A stretch of 6,843 bases of DNA from positions 1-6,843 of the forward strand of contig DOFS01000170.1 of the NCBI GenBank assembly GCA_003523945.1, written 5' to 3'. Below the pieces are notes generated by a model, which was not told where the DNA came from, searched no databases, and worked only from the letters and a program-made list of their open reading frames with translations. The first letter of the stretch is position 1; every line of letters starts with the position of its first letter. Made by a program: the position numbers and the translations under genes. Positions 1-5,841 of the stretch are shown piece after piece. Source of the DNA: Nitrospiraceae bacterium. GTDB lineage: Bacteria > Nitrospirota > Nitrospiria > Nitrospirales > UBA8639.

Positions 1-312
1 CCCTCCTTCCCGATCATTACCGGTCTGAAGCCCCCTCCCCTTCCACACCCCTTCCTGCAGTTCATGGGTTTCAAACCACCCACCCTCCCATTCATAGGGT
101 CCGTCTCCCTCTTCATTTAACATGATGGTATTGGACCCGGTTTCGTCCTCATACACCCAGATCCCGGCAAGATCCTGAAGTTGTTGGGGTCGATGCGAGG
201 GTTTCCGGGTACTTTCCTCACCTTGAGGAATCTGACGAGAGAGATCTGCGCAAGCTACCACGGTAAGGACACTTATGCCGATCAAGATCAGTTGGACTAT
301 ACTCTTCTGCAT
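1..312 (-). CDS. Lipoprotein of unknown function, N-terminal part, runs off the left edge
   Basis: The minus frame opens with ATG at 312-310 and stays open for 104 codons to base 1, so the C-terminus is outside the window. Residues 1-20 are a short basic-hydrophobic signal peptide (MQKSIVQLILIGISVLTVVA) followed by Cys21. VVAC is a good type II signal peptidase lipobox, which predicts an envelope lipoprotein. Asp at position +2 (Cys-Ala-Asp puts it at +3) gives no firm sorting call. After a polar linker (about 24-44) the mature part is rich in Trp and Gly: W52, W75, W79 and W90, with short motifs of the type GIWVYED, YEWEGGWFET and GVWKGRG. These suggest a small beta-rich domain. An AGGGAG Shine-Dalgarno lies five bases upstream of the ATG. 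I recognise no named family. The reading frame and signal peptide are clear, the function is not. Confidence 0.8.
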   Translation of the reverse strand, partial: MQKSIVQLILIGISVLTVVACADLSRQIPQGEESTRKPSHRPQQLQDLAGIWVYEDETGSNTIMLNEEGDGPYEWEGGWFETHELQEGVWKGRGLQTGNDREGG

Positions 313-371
313 GAATACTCCCTTGTCTCACTTTAATAATTGGATAATCGGCCCGAAAATGAAATATCAGG

Positions 372-380
372 ATTGTATCA
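372..380 (-). promoter_or_regulatory. Candidate extended -10 promoter for the lipoprotein gene
   Basis: On the minus strand this reads TGATACAAT. TACAAT matches five of six bases of the sigma-70 -10 box, and the TG one base upstream makes it an extended -10, which can work without a good -35 box. No convincing -35 is seen 16-18 bases upstream. The start of transcription would fall near 365, giving a leader of about 50 bases before the ATG at 312. Prediction from sequence alone. Confidence 0.4.
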
Positions 381-451
381 GACAGGACCGATAGAGCCAC
401 CTGAGAGAAACCCTGTACTCCGAAAGGCCGCCACCGATGAGCACGCCCGGC

Positions 452-457
452 AAGGGA
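452..457 (+). promoter_or_regulatory. Shine-Dalgarno supporting the GTG start at 466
   Basis: AAGGGA lies eight bases before GTG 466 and eleven before ATG 469, so spacing favours GTG. An in-frame TGA at 463-465 rules out any earlier start. Confidence 0.5.
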
Positions 458-465
458 ACGCCTGA

Positions 466-1842
466 GTGATGGAATTGACACCCCCTCTGATCTGTACCCA
501 ATGCGGGTCGGTCGAAAATGGCGCGAAGTCCTGCTCGCAATGTGGAGCCACGCTTCATGCACCCCAACAGGAACCCGTGAGCATCTCCAATGATGCACCA
601 CTCGCCACAGACCTCTCCTCGACTTCGTCAAAATCTCAGGATCCCTTGACCCCATACGGAACAGGTTCCACTGCTGAACCTAACTCTGACTTAGGAAAGG
701 TGGAAACGGATCGGAAAGAACCGACATATTCCTCTGACGCAAATCTCCCTCCCGATGGAGTCAATGAGCCGTACGATTCCGACTTGTCTCCCAACCACCA
801 TCCCATTTTTTGGGGGCGTGGGCGAACACTCTTTGGCATTTTCTTGGTCAATACATTTTTGACATTAATCACGCTTGGCTTGTATTCATTCTGGGGAAGG
901 GTGCGTATTCGCCAATTTTTGAGCAGTCAAACCAGCTTTGCAAGAGCTCGCTTCTCCTATCACGGCACCCCCCAGGAATTACTCAAAGGTTGGTCGAAAG
1001 CCTTATTGGTATTCGGATTTCCCTATGCGTTTCTGAATTTCGTTCCCCTCCTCTGGAACCAGATTCCGACTTGGATTCCCAATGCCCTTGCAGGGACCAT
1101 GGTCTTGTGCTTCATTCCTATCGCCGTGGTGGGATCGAATCGCTATCGGTTGAGCCGAACCTCCCTGGGAACGATTCGTTTCTCCTTCCGCGGGCACGTG
1201 AACAAGTATATGAAAATATGGGTCATCGGAACCCTACTCACATTATTGACAGCCGGCATCTATTACCCGTTTTTCGAAAATGCCAGACGAAAATTCCTCG
1301 TTGCCCATAGCTACTTTGGCAATCGCCCGTTCACCTATACCGGAACCGGAAGCGGGCTCTTGAGGATCTACGCGAAAGCTCTGGCTTTCACCGGGCTGAT
1401 TGTGATCGTACTCATCGGGATCAGCGCCGGACCGGACGGCCTGCCAGGCGTCATTCATTGGCCATCCGAGAATTGGCAAGATCTCTTTTTCAATTCCATG
1501 TTCATCACAGGATTGCTCACTCTAATCCTTCCCTGGTTTTACCTACAGGTGGCCAAGCAACGATACCAATGGAATCATTCAGATTTTGGAGACGCACATT
1601 TTCAGTTTTCTGCCTCAACCTGGAATTTAATGGAGTTACGGATCACGAACTTTCTCCTGCTCATACTCACGTTTGGATTAGCCTGGCCGTGGGTCCAGGT
1701 CCGAAATCTCCAATTTCTGTATTATCATCTCAATCTTCAAGGCCCTTTGGATTTTCAACGCATCCAACAGGAAGCCCTGGATGCTTCGCCCACCGGAGAA
1801 GAGCTTGCGGGATACTTTGACGCTGGTTTTGACTTAGGATGA
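466..1842 (+). CDS. Zinc-ribbon DUF898 (YjgN-like) multi-pass membrane protein
   Basis: The protein has 458 residues. The N-terminus carries a zinc-ribbon knuckle pair, C10-x2-C13-x9-C23-x2-C26. A polar, Ser/Pro/Asp-rich linker follows (about 30-110), then a hydrophobic DUF898 domain to about 430 with some seven predicted membrane segments (near 120-140, 178-198, 206-223, 250-270, 302-322, 340-360 and 390-412). The membrane part shows about five copies of one pattern: a hydrophobic helix ending in an aromatic or Pro, then a basic R/K-x-R/K stretch, a polar turn with (F/L)G, then an F-x-(Y/F)-x-G-like strand. Examples are 141-167, 217-243, 267-293, 357-383 and 405-430. The family is known by sequence and membrane topology; its biochemical role is not established. 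The GTG at 466 follows an in-frame TGA directly and has AAGGGA eight bases upstream; ATG at 469 is an alternative. The M48 peptidase gene follows 85 bp downstream on the same strand, so joint expression and function are likely (inference). Confidence 0.93.
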   Translation: MMELTPPLICTQCGSVENGAKSCSQCGATLHAPQQEPVSISNDAPLATDLSSTSSKSQDPLTPYGTGSTAEPNSDLGKVETDRKEPTYSSDANLPPDGVNEPYDSDLSPNHHPIFWGRGRTLFGIFLVNTFLTLITLGLYSFWGRVRIRQFLSSQTSFARARFSYHGTPQELLKGWSKALLVFGFPYAFLNFVPLLWNQIPTWIPNALAGTMVLCFIPIAVVGSNRYRLSRTSLGTIRFSFRGHVNKYMKIWVIGTLLTLLTAGIYYPFFENARRKFLVAHSYFGNRPFTYTGTGSGLLRIYAKALAFTGLIVIVLIGISAGPDGLPGVIHWPSENWQDLFFNSMFITGLLTLILPWFYLQVAKQRYQWNHSDFGDAHFQFSASTWNLMELRITNFLLLILTFGLAWPWVQVRNLQFLYYHLNLQGPLDFQRIQQEALDASPTGEELAGYFDAGFDLG

Positions 1843-1927
1843 GTCAGACGAAAACCCGTATCTATACCATCCCCCGGCATCTTGCCTTTCAATTTTTGTT
1901 ATGATTTTTTCAACCTGAGACACATCC

Positions 1928-3049
1928 ATGGCACACTCCACCGAATGGAAAGGATCCTATTATGACGGGCGATCGGTGATTCCACAGCATGTGACCATTT
2001 CCGTTAACCCTGTCGGCCTGAGCGTCCGCTTGGCGGATGGCACAACCAGACTTTGGACCTACCAGGAACTCCGACAGACCCAGGGACGCTATTCCGGAGA
2101 AGAAGTACGATTCGAGCGAGGGACCGGAATTGGAGAAACGCTGGTCATCCCCAGCGGCAACATTCTGCTGGCGATTCATGAGCACGGCGGGTCGCACGCC
2201 CGCCATTTCCATCATCCCGGTGCCAGACGCACACGCGTGTATTTGACGGTGTTGGCTGCACTCGGCTGTATCCCCATCGTGTATGGCATCTTCACCTGGG
2301 GGATTCCCTCGCTGGCTCAGCCAATCACTGCCGCCATTCCTCTTTCCTGGGAAATCCAATTGGGGCAATTCGTTCAGCAGGAAGTCACCACCGGGAAACC
2401 TGTCTGTAACAACCCGAAACTGCTCCACGCCGTCGAAGCAATATTGACGGCCCTGACCGATCCCATCGACCCACTCCCCTATGGATTTCAGGTGACCGTA
2501 GTGGATAGCCCCATCATCAATGCTATGGCTGCCCCAGGAGGGTATGTGATGATCTTTCGTGGTCTTCTGCAAGATACCGCTTCACCAGAAGAATTCGCTG
2601 CAGTGCTGGCTCATGAAATTCAACATGTATTGCTTCGTCACACCATGCACCTTATCGTGCGGCATGTGTCGATGGCTTTTGTCATCGCCGCCCTCAGCGG
2701 AGATGCCAGCGGGATGGTGTCGTATGCACTCCAAGCCGCCCAAACCCTTCAAACTCTGTCCTATAGCCGTGATGCGGAGAACCAAGCTGATGAACAGGGA
2801 TTCCAATTATTGCAAAAGGCGGGGATTAACCCCGAGGGGATGCTCACCTTTTTCGCCAAACTTGAAAAAGAACAGGCTCCGGACGGCGTCCTTCGTTACC
2901 TTTCAACCCATCCAGCGACCCAGGACCGCCTGGCACACCTGAGGCTTTTGCTGCCATCAGCCGCCACCACCTACCGAACCTTTCCGTTTCAATCTGAATG
3001 GTCCGATATCACCACACACTGCGAAGCGCCACTCAAGGCACCTTCTTAA
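1928..3049 (+). CDS. Membrane-anchored M48 family zinc metallopeptidase
   Basis: This 373-residue protein has three parts. Residues 1-98 form a soluble N-terminal domain of the kind often fused to M48 peptidases (W7, YYDG at 11-14, LW at 42-43), probably DUF7092. One hydrophobic segment lies at about 104-126. The M48 catalytic domain spans about 140-345. Catalytic signatures are intact: HEIQH at 229-233 (two zinc-binding His and the catalytic Glu), E284 in SRDAENQAD as the third zinc ligand with D288, and H328 in STHPATQDR. The conserved NAMAAPGGYV stretch (198-207) precedes them. Family knowledge predicts zinc-dependent endoproteolysis at or near the membrane, as in HtpX/BepA/LoiP-type quality control. 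The substrate is unknown. An in-frame TGA at 1916-1918 makes ATG 1928 the first possible start, though its Shine-Dalgarno is weak (GAGA at 1917-1920). It lies 85 bp behind the DUF898 gene with no clear terminator between, so the two probably form one unit. Confidence 0.96.
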   Translation: MAHSTEWKGSYYDGRSVIPQHVTISVNPVGLSVRLADGTTRLWTYQELRQTQGRYSGEEVRFERGTGIGETLVIPSGNILLAIHEHGGSHARHFHHPGARRTRVYLTVLAALGCIPIVYGIFTWGIPSLAQPITAAIPLSWEIQLGQFVQQEVTTGKPVCNNPKLLHAVEAILTALTDPIDPLPYGFQVTVVDSPIINAMAAPGGYVMIFRGLLQDTASPEEFAAVLAHEIQHVLLRHTMHLIVRHVSMAFVIAALSGDASGMVSYALQAAQTLQTLSYSRDAENQADEQGFQLLQKAGINPEGMLTFFAKLEKEQAPDGVLRYLSTHPATQDRLAHLRLLLPSAATTYRTFPFQSEWSDITTHCEAPLKAPS

Positions 3050-3119
3050 GTTTGTTTGCCTCGGGGCACGAAGACCCTTGACTGGATGCTCAACCCACCT
3101 TTTTTTGAAACCTGGGCCA

Positions 3120-3148
3120 TTGCTCTCTAGACCTGGAGCCTTCATAAT
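3120..3148 (+). promoter_or_regulatory. Candidate sigma-70 promoter for the small gene at 3273
   Basis: TTGCTC (3120-3125) and CATAAT (3143-3148) are separated by exactly 17 bases. The -10 box matches the consensus in five of six positions, the -35 only in its TTG. Transcription would begin near 3155 and leave a leader of about 118 bases before ATG 3273. The location between the M48 stop and the next gene suits a fresh transcription unit. Confidence 0.35.
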
Positions 3149-3228
3149 AAAACTATTCGAGACATGCCGGATTGTATGGTGTCTTTGTCAGGACCACGAC
3201 TCCAAATACACTCACACCCTGTCTGTCT

Positions 3229-3234
3229 AGGAGG
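3229..3234 (+). promoter_or_regulatory. Orphan strong Shine-Dalgarno-like AGGAGG in the leader
   Basis: A perfect AGGAGG followed by AAG lies 38 bases before the ATG at 3273, but no ATG, GTG or TTG occurs 4-14 bases after it. An in-frame TAA at 3255-3257 also separates it from the downstream gene. It may be chance or a leader element; it cannot start the annotated protein. Confidence 0.25.
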
Positions 3235-3258
3235 AAGTCTTCATCATCAACACATAAC

Positions 3259-3264
3259 AAGGGG
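3259..3264 (+). promoter_or_regulatory. Shine-Dalgarno deciding the ATG start at 3273
   Basis: AAGGGG lies eight bases before ATG 3273. It overlaps the alternative in-frame GTG at 3264, which therefore has no ribosome-binding site of its own. This favours the shorter protein. Confidence 0.55.
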
Positions 3265-3272
3265 TGGGTCAT

Positions 3273-3692
3273 ATGGGAACCGAAATCACACGCTATGCCA
3301 TCGGAGAACATGGGAAGTTGCATAAATTTACCGGTAAGGATGCACCGGCAGGCACCGTTCCCCTGGTGGAAGAAGACGGAAAAAGCTTAACGGCGAAGGG
3401 GAAGGCGTATACTGGACGGTATTCAGATATTCTCCCTAATGTGGAGATTATTCGCGTACAGTTCGATCAATACAGTTCGAACCACATAGGCTTTGCCATG
3501 GAAGCTCATGACAAAACCCTGACCAAAATCCCGGAAATGCTGGAAACTACGAAAGTCATTTCAGAAAAACTCAGACATGATTGGATGGCGCAAGACAAAG
3601 CCTATCAAGACACCGAAAAAGCCAAAAAGGTACCGCCTCCCGCGGCCCCAAAAGTCGCCATCCCCGCGAAAGAAGCGATTTCGGCAACCTAA
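3273..3692 (+). CDS. Small soluble protein of unknown function with a Pro/Ala-rich tail
   Basis: The protein has 139 residues from ATG 3273, or 142 from GTG 3264; the ATG is preferred because its Shine-Dalgarno is well placed. No signal peptide, membrane segment or cysteine is seen. Residues 1-75 alternate short hydrophobic and charged stretches and contain several Gly (GEHGK, GKDAPAG, TGRYSDILP), suggesting beta structure. Residues 77-118 are charged and helix-forming, with HDK, EKLRHDW and DTEKAKK. The last 20 residues are a Pro/Ala/Lys tail (VPPPAAPKVAIPAKE), likely disordered. I do not recognise a family. The gene appears to stand alone: upstream is the M48 gene, 223 bp away with a promoter candidate between, and downstream is a convergent gene. 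Even reading-frame content and a good ribosome-binding site support a real gene. Confidence 0.7.
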   Translation: MGTEITRYAIGEHGKLHKFTGKDAPAGTVPLVEEDGKSLTAKGKAYTGRYSDILPNVEIIRVQFDQYSSNHIGFAMEAHDKTLTKIPEMLETTKVISEKLRHDWMAQDKAYQDTEKAKKVPPPAAPKVAIPAKEAISAT

Positions 3693-3767
3693 TCAACGCT
3701 CTACCCCCCGCAAAGAACCTGTCAGAGCCTAAAAGCGCCCTCCGTTTAAATGCGATGAGCCTTTCTT

Positions 3768-3800
3768 TTCCCCCTTTGCCACACAAACGCAGAGGGGGAA
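3768..3800. repeat. Perfect 8-bp inverted repeat, possible stem-loop
   Basis: TTCCCCCT (3768-3775) and AGGGGGAA (3793-3800) are exact reverse complements separated by 17 bases. It lies 75 bp after the stop codon of the small plus-strand gene. No T-run follows on either strand, so it is not a classical intrinsic terminator, though it could stabilise or end the transcript. Confidence 0.35.
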
Positions 3801-3846
3801 TAGCTTCAACCTTTCCGAAGGATCGACCTAACGAAATCTGAACGAA

Positions 3847-3869
3847 GGCCGGTGACGAGGATCACGGCC
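3847..3869. repeat. GC-rich hairpin in the convergent intergenic region
   Basis: GGCCGGTGA (3847-3855) pairs with TCACGGCC (3862-3869) over eight base pairs with one bulged G (3852) and a six-base loop. It sits between the two convergent genes ending at 3692 and 3970, where a shared transcription end would be expected. There is no proper T-tract on either side, so terminator function is only a possibility. Confidence 0.4.
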
Positions 3870-3969
3870 GGCGGAGCACCGACTTCCCGATTCAGGGAAA
3901 AAGTGGAATAGCCATTGGTGGGGAAAGCACGCATGGGTTCACCCCTGTCGAAAAAAACTGGCGACCGGG

Positions 3970-4254
3970 CTATTTCTTTCGAAACGAAATATGCTCTTTA
4001 TACTCCTGAATAGCCGCGCCCAAAGCCTTCGATCCTAATGGAATATTGGCCTCCAGCGCATCTTCAACCTCCTGATCATCTATCAACACCTCGTAGCATT
4101 CGTGTTGATTGGTGAGCACCATGCCCTTCTCCGTTTGCCGGGGCATATAGATTTCCGTCCAGACTTCCTTTTCCACCAAACACACATCCCGAAATCGTTC
4201 ATACAGGAGCTGCAACCGCTCCTGATCAGAAATCACGAGGGGATTATTTTCCAT
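3970..4254 (-). CDS. Small acidic protein of unknown function
   Basis: This 94-residue protein has no signal peptide or membrane segment. Residues 9-32 look helical and amphipathic (SDQERLQLLYERFRDVCLVEKE). The middle (32-60) alternates hydrophobic residues and could form strands (EIYMPRQ, GMVLTNQ, CYEVLID). The C-terminal half is an acidic helix-like stretch (DDQEVEDALEANIP) ending in a basic tail (FRKK). Two cysteines (25 and 53) form no metal motif. AGAGG is seven bases before the ATG, and a good promoter lies just upstream, so it is expressed independently although it follows the intramembrane protease gene by 89 bp on the same strand. I recognise no family. A small regulator or adaptor is conceivable but nothing in the sequence shows it. 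Confidence 0.78.
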   Translation of the reverse strand: MENNPLVISDQERLQLLYERFRDVCLVEKEVWTEIYMPRQTEKGMVLTNQHECYEVLIDDQEVEDALEANIPLGSKALGAAIQEYKEHISFRKK

Positions 4255-4297
4255 AGCTATACCTCTCCCTTCATTCGCATCGATAATGATGGTTAAT

Positions 4298-4327
4298 TTT
4301 CTACTCTGCTCTCATCAAATTCGTCAA
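4298..4327 (-). promoter_or_regulatory. Sigma-70-like promoter for the 94-residue protein gene
   Basis: On the minus strand TTGACG (4327-4322, five of six bases of the -35 consensus) is followed after 18 bases by TAGAAA (4303-4298, four of six bases of the -10). Transcription would start near 4291, about 37 bases before ATG 4254. It is the best -35/-10 pair seen in the window. Confidence 0.5.
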
Positions 4328-4343
4328 GTGGGTGAGTTATTTG

Positions 4344-4952
4344 CTATTTCCCGAAGACGGATATCCAAGGGTCGCGGCCCAACACCCAAAGATAAAAGAA
4401 CGTGCCCAGCCAGCCATGATACAGCCCCAAGGGCCAAAGATTCCGATCACGAATATACAACGGGATAAAAAACCCTGCCAGAAGACCCGTAGCCAGCATC
4501 AGAAACCCATCAGGGAAATGGACCACAGCAAACAGAATTACCCCGACAGGCATGGCCAACAACAGGCCAGATTGAGGAAAGAGTTTCAGGAGGTTGTCGA
4601 CACCCAGGGCCTGGACAAGAAACTGTTGGAGGATTCCCCACAACGGATACAGGAGCAACAGGAACAGTATGTGGTCTTGCCAGAGCGCTCGTCCGGTCAT
4701 GGCACCATACCAAGCCATGCCTAACCCCGACGCAATAAATACGATCGATGGCCAAATGAAGGCTTGCCGAAGATTGTCGGTGCGAAACCCCCACTTGCTC
4801 CACTTTGTCGGATCTTGCCGAACCTGCCAGCCGACATAACCGATCCAGCTGATGCTGGCCAAAGCTATGAAGAGTCCCTTTTTATTAAGACTCAAAAATA
4901 CGAGATGGAGCAGCCCGGTCAACAAGACCGCAGAAAATTCCCACCAGGCCAT
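4344..4952 (-). CDS. CPBP-family intramembrane protease homologue with altered active-site motif
   Basis: The 202-residue protein is hydrophobic throughout, with about six or seven membrane segments (near 6-22, 26-43, 66-86, 93-113, 128-146, 150-166 and 173-191). The C-terminal half follows the CPBP (CAAX protease and bacteriocin-processing, formerly Abi) layout. Motif 1 occupies 105-114, motif 2 is FAVVH (F141, H145), and motif 3 is YHGWLG (H179). Family members normally carry EExxxR in motif 1, where a Glu is catalytic, and HxxxN/D in motif 3. Here motif 1 reads QQFLVQ (Q109, Q110, Q114) and the motif 3 Asn is Gly183. It may therefore lack classical peptidase activity, or belong to a QQ-type subgroup. 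ATG 4952 has only a weak ribosome-binding site. The PAS gene ends 41 bp upstream on the same strand, so co-transcription is likely. Substrate unknown. Confidence 0.88.
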   Translation of the reverse strand: MAWWEFSAVLLTGLLHLVFLSLNKKGLFIALASISWIGYVGWQVRQDPTKWSKWGFRTDNLRQAFIWPSIVFIASGLGMAWYGAMTGRALWQDHILFLLLLYPLWGILQQFLVQALGVDNLLKLFPQSGLLLAMPVGVILFAVVHFPDGFLMLATGLLAGFFIPLYIRDRNLWPLGLYHGWLGTFFYLWVLGRDPWISVFGK

Positions 4953-4993
4953 TCGTTCATCGGAAGAAAGTTTCAGAACCCCCCCCTCACGAA

Positions 4994-5446
4994 TTACAGG
5001 GTATACGTCGAAGATTTTTTAAGAAAAGCTAAGGAGGGATCTTGAGGGGAAACCGAAAGCACTGGACAACCATCTAGGTAATGATCCGTAATGAAGCCCA
5101 ATACATCAGACTCATAAGGAAACAACCGGACCACTGCGACAACCGTCTTTCCCAAAGTAGGAAAAACCAATTGGGTATCTTGCGGCCGTTGGGTTTTCAG
5201 AGTTCGAGTTAGGGCTTTTGACAGACTTCTGGCTGAATCTCTAGGCAAGGCCTCCTTGATAGATCGCCCGAGCAGATTCTCTCCACCTAAAAGGTGGTAA
5301 CAGGGAAGGGGGAAAAAGCAATCCCGATAGATTCCATTTTTGTCCCAGCGAAAGATCTTATGGGGAACAAAGGAAACATGATCCACACGAAACATGATGC
5401 CCAGAAATTCTTCCCACATCGCCTTCGACCAGCGTTCCTCGGACAT
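4994..5446 (-). CDS. Small single-domain PAS protein
   Basis: The protein has 150 residues from ATG 5446, chosen because GGAGG lies five bases upstream. An earlier in-frame ATG at 5470 (158 residues) has only a poorly spaced AGGG. Nearly the whole chain fits one PAS domain (about 25-125): a first strand region with FRWDKNGIYRDCF (32-44), the typical GENLLGRSIKEALP turn and helix (55-68), a helix with SLSKALTRTLKTQRPQ (74-89), then strands QLVFPTLGK and VVAVVRLFP and the closing VLGFITDHYLDG (115-126). PAS domains sense small ligands, redox state or light, or mediate dimerisation. No histidine kinase, GGDEF, HTH or membrane part is attached, so the output must lie in a partner protein. Any cofactor is undetermined; the protein has three cysteines and several His. 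It is the first gene of a minus-strand pair with the CPBP homologue and may regulate it or share its signal (inference). Confidence 0.84.
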   Translation of the reverse strand: MSEERWSKAMWEEFLGIMFRVDHVSFVPHKIFRWDKNGIYRDCFFPLPCYHLLGGENLLGRSIKEALPRDSARSLSKALTRTLKTQRPQDTQLVFPTLGKTVVAVVRLFPYESDVLGFITDHYLDGCPVLSVSPQDPSLAFLKKSSTYTL

Positions 5447-5450
5447 AGAG

Positions 5451-5457
5451 CCCTCCT
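5451..5457 (-). promoter_or_regulatory. Strong Shine-Dalgarno setting the PAS gene start at 5446
   Basis: AGGAGGG on the minus strand is followed by CTCT and ATG 5446. It lies inside the reading frame that would start at 5470, and it is far stronger than anything before that earlier ATG. Confidence 0.65.
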
Positions 5458-5553
5458 GGCTTCTAGTCATTTACCCTGTCATATAGATGATTCTTCCACC
5501 AATATTTCAGGGCTCTTTAACACAGTAAATAAAAGTTCCCATCTGATAAACAA

Positions 5554-5569
5554 CTGGGGAAATTCCTAG
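5554..5569. promoter_or_regulatory. Operator-like palindrome, site A (GGAAATTCC core)
   Basis: The sequence CTGGGGAAATTCCTAG contains the nine-base palindrome GGAAATTCC (5558-5566). Its reverse complement nearly equals site B at 5658-5674. It lies about 110 bp upstream of the PAS gene start, in a region otherwise without genes. A binding site for a dimeric regulator is plausible but not proven. Confidence 0.35.
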
Positions 5570-5657
5570 TCGTTCAGAGGAAAAACCCTAGCCCTCTATA
5601 TACTGTATTAAAAAGGGAACAAATAATTCAATCTATCCTCTCCTCTTCGTCTACAAC

Positions 5658-5674
5658 CTAGGAAGTTCCCCTAG
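5658..5674. promoter_or_regulatory. Operator-like palindrome, site B (GGAAGTTCC core)
   Basis: The sequence CTAGGAAGTTCCCCTAG has the core GGAAGTTCC (5661-5669) and outer CTAGG/CCTAG arms. Together with site A it forms an inverted pair differing by one substitution and one inserted base, with core centres 103 bp apart, close to ten helical turns. Half-site-like GTTCCC (5535-5540) and GGGAAC (5615-5620) occur nearby. Confidence 0.35.
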
Positions 5675-5841
5675 TTCACCGAGAAGGCTGTGGTCCAGCC
5701 TGTCAAACCCTGGATATCGACGAAACCGCCCTAAGGTGTGGCTGAGTCGGTACGGTAGAAAGGTCCGGTCTCACCCCAAGCGGCAAATCGATTATTGTGG
5801 AGCAGCAACACATCCCAACATAGGACGCCCATTGGGAAGCC

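Noticed and set aside
810..1310. Open plus-strand frame of 166 codons inside the DUF898 gene in another phase.
   Set aside because: The main frame has a clear membrane-protein pattern throughout; the second frame has no ribosome-binding site or family likeness.
1900..1905. TATGAT box before the M48 gene as a separate promoter.
   Set aside because: No -35 box at 16-18 bases; the nearest TTGCCT is only 12 bases away.
1910..2572. Long open minus-strand frame of 220 codons opposite the M48 gene.
   Set aside because: It lies fully antisense to a gene with intact catalytic motifs and encodes nothing recognisable.
3951..3969. A-run (T-run on the minus strand) after the 94-residue gene as an intrinsic terminator.
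   Set aside because: The preceding sequence can form only a two-base-pair stem, not a stable hairpin.
4332..4724. Open plus-strand frame of 130 codons opposite the CPBP gene.
   Set aside because: Its translation is Gln/Pro/Lys-rich without structure, as expected antisense to hydrophobic codons.
5745..5785. Slight likeness to the conserved GAGGAAAGTCCGG start of bacterial RNase P RNA (reads GTAGAAAGGTCCGG).
   Set aside because: The match is imperfect and no partner P4 segment such as ACAGAA...GGCTTA, nor the usual helices, follows within 400 bases.
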